In this document: positions 61,212 to 64,000 of the stretch, one piece after another | How positions within the stretch are numbered: position 1 is the first letter of the stretch | Layout: each line of letters starts with the position of its first letter | Assembly: GCA_029782355.1 (NCBI GenBank) | Contig: JAKOUY010000031.1 | Location: forward strand, 328,742-392,741 | DNA length: 64,000 bases | Reading direction: 5' to 3' | From: Actinomycetes bacterium | GTDB taxonomy: Bacteria > Actinomycetota > Acidimicrobiia > Acidimicrobiales > Ilumatobacteraceae | Program-made: the position numbers and the translations under genes | The notes under the pieces: generated by a model | What the model was told of the DNA's origin: nothing | The model's input: only the letters and a program-made list of their open reading frames with translations | Database searches by the model: none

Positions 61212-61976
61212 ATGAAGCCCGATGAGTTGATCGTCGCCAGTTTGCTCTTCCAGTTGCTGGATGCACGAGACGTTCGGCAGAACGACATGGGCGGGGAGCA
61301 AGCGCACGACTGGACGATCATCCTCCGAGATGGCCGACGCGTCGCCGTCGAGGTAACTCAGCATGCGGATCAGGCGATGCGCGAGTTCTGGGCGAAGGCC
61401 GACCACTACAGGGAGATGCCGTCCTTGCCTGGGTTGTACTCAGTCGTCGTCAGACCGACGGCCAATCGCAACGCTTTGTGGCGACGCTTACCCGCGCTGC
61501 TGCCGACGATTCCGTACGAGGTCGGTCACCGACTGGAGTACATCAAATGGCACCTCGGTCACGACTCTCGGGAGGTCGCCGATGAACTGCTCGGCCTCGG
61601 CGTCGAGTGGTTCAACTTCGTCGAGTCGGCCAAGCCTGCGATCTCTTTGAGCACGGGGGGCGGCGGTTGGCTGCACCCCTCGGTGGTAGCCGACGCCGCG
61701 GTTGCCGAGCTTGCCAAGAACCGATGCAAACTTGCGTCGGCGACCAACGTCGACGAGCGGCACATGTTCGTCTGGATCGACAGTTCCGCTTCGCAGCCAT
61801 GGAGCAGTCTGCGCAACGAAGACGGCCTACCCGAACCCGTATTGCTCGACGGCGCCGACTCGCTCTGGGTCGGGGCGATTGACCACACAGGTATGCCGGG
61901 TGGCGTCTCGGTGCTGTGGCAGTGCAGGTCGGGTGAGCCCTGGGAAAACTGGACGCCCAAGCTCTCGCGTCGCTGA
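61212..61976 (+). CDS. Possible PD-(D/E)xK-type nuclease-like protein, unknown function
   Basis: A 254-residue soluble protein. Residues about 34-53 (DWTIILRDGRRVAVEVTQHA) have the beta-hairpin with Asp and Glu-x-Thr seen in restriction endonuclease-like folds (usual E-x-K), preceded by a helix with MKPDELIVASLLFQLLDARD. A later SLSTGGGGWLHPSVVADAAV segment and WIDSSASQPWSSL follow. The match to the nuclease fold is by pattern only. The ATG at 61212 is used; the frame is open further upstream without protein character. In an island with other nucleases, a defence or mobility role is plausible but unproven. Confidence 0.55.
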   Translation: MKPDELIVASLLFQLLDARDVRQNDMGGEQAHDWTIILRDGRRVAVEVTQHADQAMREFWAKADHYREMPSLPGLYSVVVRPTANRNALWRRLPALLPTIPYEVGHRLEYIKWHLGHDSREVADELLGLGVEWFNFVESAKPAISLSTGGGGWLHPSVVADAAVAELAKNRCKLASATNVDERHMFVWIDSSASQPWSSLRNEDGLPEPVLLDGADSLWVGAIDHTGMPGGVSVLWQCRSGEPWENWTPKLSRR

Positions 61977-62074
61977 GACCAGACGATCGGCTCGGATTGC
62001 AGGATGCATGCCCGGCGTCGGTCTCGCCCGCTCCGCTGACCGACCTATCGGAGCACCACTAGCGTTCGCCAAGC

Positions 62075-62626
62075 ATGCCGAACGACGAAGACCTCACCGT
62101 CAGCCCATTGCGGCGCAGTGCGTCCGGCCTGCTCCTGTTCGGCACCAACCCGTTCCTCTTGATGGTCACCATCGCTGTCTGGCTCATGGTCCTCTCCGCG
62201 ACCACGGTGTCGAGGAGTTCTCTCGTCGTTCTCGCGCTCACTCAGGCCGTCTGGCTCGCGCTCGCGTGCACCTCGTTTCTGTTTCGGGCGCGCGTGTCGG
62301 ATACAGCGATCGTGAGCGGCTTTCGTTGGCGACCGCGACGCGTGCCGCTCGACGAACTGACGTCGGTCACCATCGGAAAGGCAGAGCGATTCGGGCCACG
62401 AGGGTCAAACGCAACAGGGATGCGCCTCGACTTCAAAGACGGGCGGCACGCCATGATCCGAGAGAGTCGATCGAGCAGTCGGCGGCGCCTGCAAGAATGG
62501 GCCGAAACGACCCGGCACCACGCACCCTGGATCGACGTCCACGAATCACCCATCCCGTGGGAAACGATCCGACGGGACATGGTCGGAAGTCCTCGGGACG
62601 ACAGCTATCGACGGACTACAAGCTGA
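62075..62626 (+). CDS. Small membrane protein with PH-like domain
   Basis: A 183-residue protein. Two transmembrane helices (about 25-45 and 48-70) are followed by a soluble region with VSDTAIVSGFRWRPRRVPLD and ELTSVTIGKAERFGPRG, the strand pattern of bacterial PH-like domains, then a basic helix and WIDVHESPIPWETIRRDM. Such proteins are common in actinobacteria and have no assigned activity. The ATG at 62075 fits the hydrophobic start. It stands alone, about 100 nt after the nuclease-like gene and 130 nt before the IS3 element. Confidence 0.62.
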   Translation: MPNDEDLTVSPLRRSASGLLLFGTNPFLLMVTIAVWLMVLSATTVSRSSLVVLALTQAVWLALACTSFLFRARVSDTAIVSGFRWRPRRVPLDELTSVTIGKAERFGPRGSNATGMRLDFKDGRHAMIRESRSSSRRRLQEWAETTRHHAPWIDVHESPIPWETIRRDMVGSPRDDSYRRTTS

Positions 62627-62759
62627 AGGTCGACCGATACGGGAGCCGCTGCCTGGCGGCGACAGCACTCGGGCGGGACTGCTGCAGGTTTGGTTGACGC
62701 TTGTTGGGTCTGAGATCTATGCCGCTTGACCGGCGGTGTCGGTTGGCGTGAAGGCGAGT

Positions 62760-63811
62760 TGAACCGGCCGGGGTTTTGCATCAGGTCCTTGATCACTTTG
62801 GAAGGATCTGGAGATGCCAGCGAAGAAGGAGTACACCGCCGAGTTCAAGGAGCAGGCGGTCAGGTTCGTGCTCGAGGAGATCGAGCCGGACGAGTCACGC
62901 AAACACGCGTGTGATCGTCTCGCGCCGAAGCTGTCGGTGAAAGCGGTGACGCTCTACAACTGGGTGAAGCAGTACGCGCCCGGGCCGGCTCGTCCGGCGG
63001 CGGCGCCGGGTTCGATCGAGGAGCTCCGCGCCCAGAACGCGGCACTGCGCAAGGAGAACCGGGAGCTTGCTCGGGCGAACGCGATCTTGTCGGACGCTGC
63101 GGCCTTTTTCGGGGCGGCGCTCGACCGCCAAAGGAGGTAGCAGCGTTCGTGGCTGCGCACCGTCATCACGGGGTCGTGCCGATCTGCCGCGCGTTGCAGG
63201 TCGCCCCGTCAGCAGTCCGCTCCGCGATGTCACGCCCGGTGTGTGCTCGCCGGCAGGCTGATGACGCGGTGAAGCCGTTGCTGTTGGAGGTGTTCAACGC
63301 GAACTATCGGGTCTATGGGCGACGCAAGATGAAAGCCGCCCTGCGCCGCGAGCACGGCATCAACTTCGACAAGGATCGGATCGCGAGGTTGATGCGCGAG
63401 CTCGACATCCGCGGGGTGACCAGGTCGAAGACGACGATCACCACCAGGTCGGATCGGAACTCGCCCAGGGCCCCGGACCGGGTGAACCGATGCTTCCGGG
63501 CGGCACGTCCGAACCAGTTGTGGGTCTGTGACTTCACCTACGTGCCGACATGGTCCGGGTTCGCGTACACCGCGTTCGTCACCGACGTGCACTCGCGGAT
63601 GATCGTCGGCTGGCGCACCGCCTCAACGATGACCGCCGACTTGGTCACGGACGCGTTGAACATGGCGGCCTTCTCTCGCCGACACCAGTTCGTCCGCGGG
63701 GTGATCGCCCACTCCGATGCCGGCAGCCAATACGTGTCGATCACCTACACCGAACGCCTCGGCGAGATCGGCGCGCTCGCCTCCATCGGCAGCATTGGTG
63801 ACAGCTACGAC
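62760..63811 (+). mobile_element. IS3-family insertion sequence, 3' part lost to another insertion
   Basis: The element has the two transposase genes of IS3 (OrfA and OrfB). The likely left terminal repeat starts at about 62760 with TGAACCGGCCGGGGTTTTGC, resembling IS3 ends of actinobacteria. OrfB is interrupted at 63811, where the conserved GDSYDNA switches to unrelated sequence, so no right end is visible. The left end is inferred from family resemblance. Confidence 0.7.
62814..63140 (+). CDS. IS3 transposase OrfA (helix-turn-helix subunit)
   Basis: A 108-residue DNA-binding subunit. The helix-turn-helix reads YTAEFKEQAVRFVLEE, then LAPKLSVKAVTLYNWVKQYA, followed by a leucine-rich coiled coil (IEELRAQNAALRKENREL). 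It recognises the element's terminal repeats and dimerises with OrfAB. Its stop is 8 nt before OrfB; AAAGGAGG at 63130-63137 may initiate OrfB independently of the usual -1 frameshift. Confidence 0.92.
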   Translation: MPAKKEYTAEFKEQAVRFVLEEIEPDESRKHACDRLAPKLSVKAVTLYNWVKQYAPGPARPAAAPGSIEELRAQNAALRKENRELARANAILSDAAAFFGAALDRQRR

Positions 63812-63886
63812 TGTGAGCATGATGGGTGGGTCGTTCGGCCGGTGTCTGACTCTTGCTTTCGACTGGCCGATGTGCCTTGGCGTTGA
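63149..63886 (+). pseudogene. IS3 transposase OrfB (DDE integrase core), truncated by insertion
   Basis: The frame starts at a GTG. Residues to about 221 are a standard IS3 catalytic subunit: HTH_21 region (NANYRVYGRRKMKAALRREH), rve core with Asp128 in WVCDFTYV and Asp190 in IAHSDAGSQY. After SIGSIGDSYD the sequence diverges (DCEHDGWVVRPVSD) and stops, so the third acidic residue (Glu of the DDE triad) and about 50 more residues are missing. The protein cannot be active. The break at 63811 is a clean junction, as expected from a later insertion. Confidence 0.85.
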
Positions 63887-64000
63887 TCTGTCGGCACCGG
63901 TCGGGCGGCGATCAACGCAGCGCCGGCTGGCCGGGAGGGCGGTGACCGAATAGGGGCCTGCGCTCAAACCGACCCGTCACAGTCCTGTCCTTCCCACCCG
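63812..64000. other. End of a second, unidentified insertion element inside the IS3
   Basis: From 63812 the sequence no longer continues the IS3 transposase. The 189 bp to the window edge have no credible gene. A non-coding terminal stretch of this length would suit an IS110-type element, whose ends are long and untranslated, but no transposase is visible to test this. A different element or a rearrangement is equally possible. Confidence 0.4.

Larger units (their letters stand above)
52424..64000. mobile_element. Left part of a genomic island integrated at a tRNA-Arg gene
   Basis: Starting at the tRNA-Arg 3'-half scar, gene content changes from metabolic operons to nucleases, orphan membrane proteins, a frameshifted gene and insertion sequences. 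The stretch 56.9-60.7 kb has visibly lower G+C and more rare codons than the left of the window. No integrase is in view. If the scar is read correctly, the intact tRNA-Arg(CCU), and often the integrase, should lie at the other end beyond the window. Confidence 0.55.

Noticed and set aside
60774..61406. Minus-strand open frame of 210 codons
   Set aside because: It overlaps the better-supported gene starting at 61212 and its composition is Arg/Ala-rich without motifs.

Overview
The window is strongly G+C-rich, densely packed DNA with many 1-4 nt stop/start overlaps, GTG starts and some apparently leaderless transcripts. The gene set (fused FadE34-like acyl-CoA dehydrogenase, LLM flavin oxidoreductases, DUF222-HNH gene with an actinobacterial LexA box, DUF3052, CtpE-type ATPase, Lsr2-like domain) points to a high-GC Actinomycetota chromosome, perhaps a soil or aquatic Acidimicrobiia-like lineage. 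The class-level guess is inference. No rRNA, intact tRNA or CRISPR array was seen.

Layout. 1-9.1 kb: a 5'-cut repeat protein, a VOC protein, the one-carbon pair fhs-folD, a secreted alpha/beta hydrolase, a PLP decarboxylase overlapping a fatty acid desaturase, and an MBL-fold hydrolase. 9.3-10.0 kb: a VapBC-type module with a palindrome at its start. 10-20.6 kb: acyl-CoA dehydrogenases, GNAT, a PCD-VOC fusion, the SOS-box HNH gene, a nucleotidyltransferase-like protein, and two LLM oxidoreductases around an XRE-cupin regulator. 20.6-30 kb: a NUDIX-like protein, a Nei-like DNA glycosylase lacking its catalytic residues, a two-component system and a MacB-like ABC exporter with two large permeases. 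30-40.7 kb: DUF3052, a CtpE-like P-type ATPase coupled to a PhyH dioxygenase, a peroxiredoxin divergent from an ArsR/AHSA1 pair, a secreted SurE, a D,D-carboxypeptidase, an SDR and a secreted unknown.

40.7-51.5 kb is the most distinctive metabolic locus: two divergent operons sharing a 69-bp promoter region. The rightward one encodes a sugar-type ABC importer (binding protein, two permeases, ATPase), a ROK regulator and an iron-type alcohol dehydrogenase-like enzyme. The leftward one encodes a PIG-L deacetylase, a paralogous dehydrogenase, a DegT aminotransferase and a Gfo/Idh dehydrogenase. Together they look like uptake plus deacetylation, (de)amination and redox of an amino sugar, amino polyol or aminocyclitol whose identity is unknown.

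From 52.4 kb to the end the window enters a genomic island. Its left edge is a 42-nt 3' half of tRNA-Arg(CCU) on the minus strand, typical of an integration scar; the island should continue past the window to an intact tRNA-Arg. It carries an ERCC4 nuclease fused to an Lsr2-like DNA-binding domain, a frameshifted lipoprotein, a PLD-like protein, a lower-G+C four-gene operon (two small proteins, an HTTM-like membrane protein and a 768-residue TPR protein), a nuclease-like protein, a membrane protein, and an IS3 element whose transposase is cut by a second insertion.
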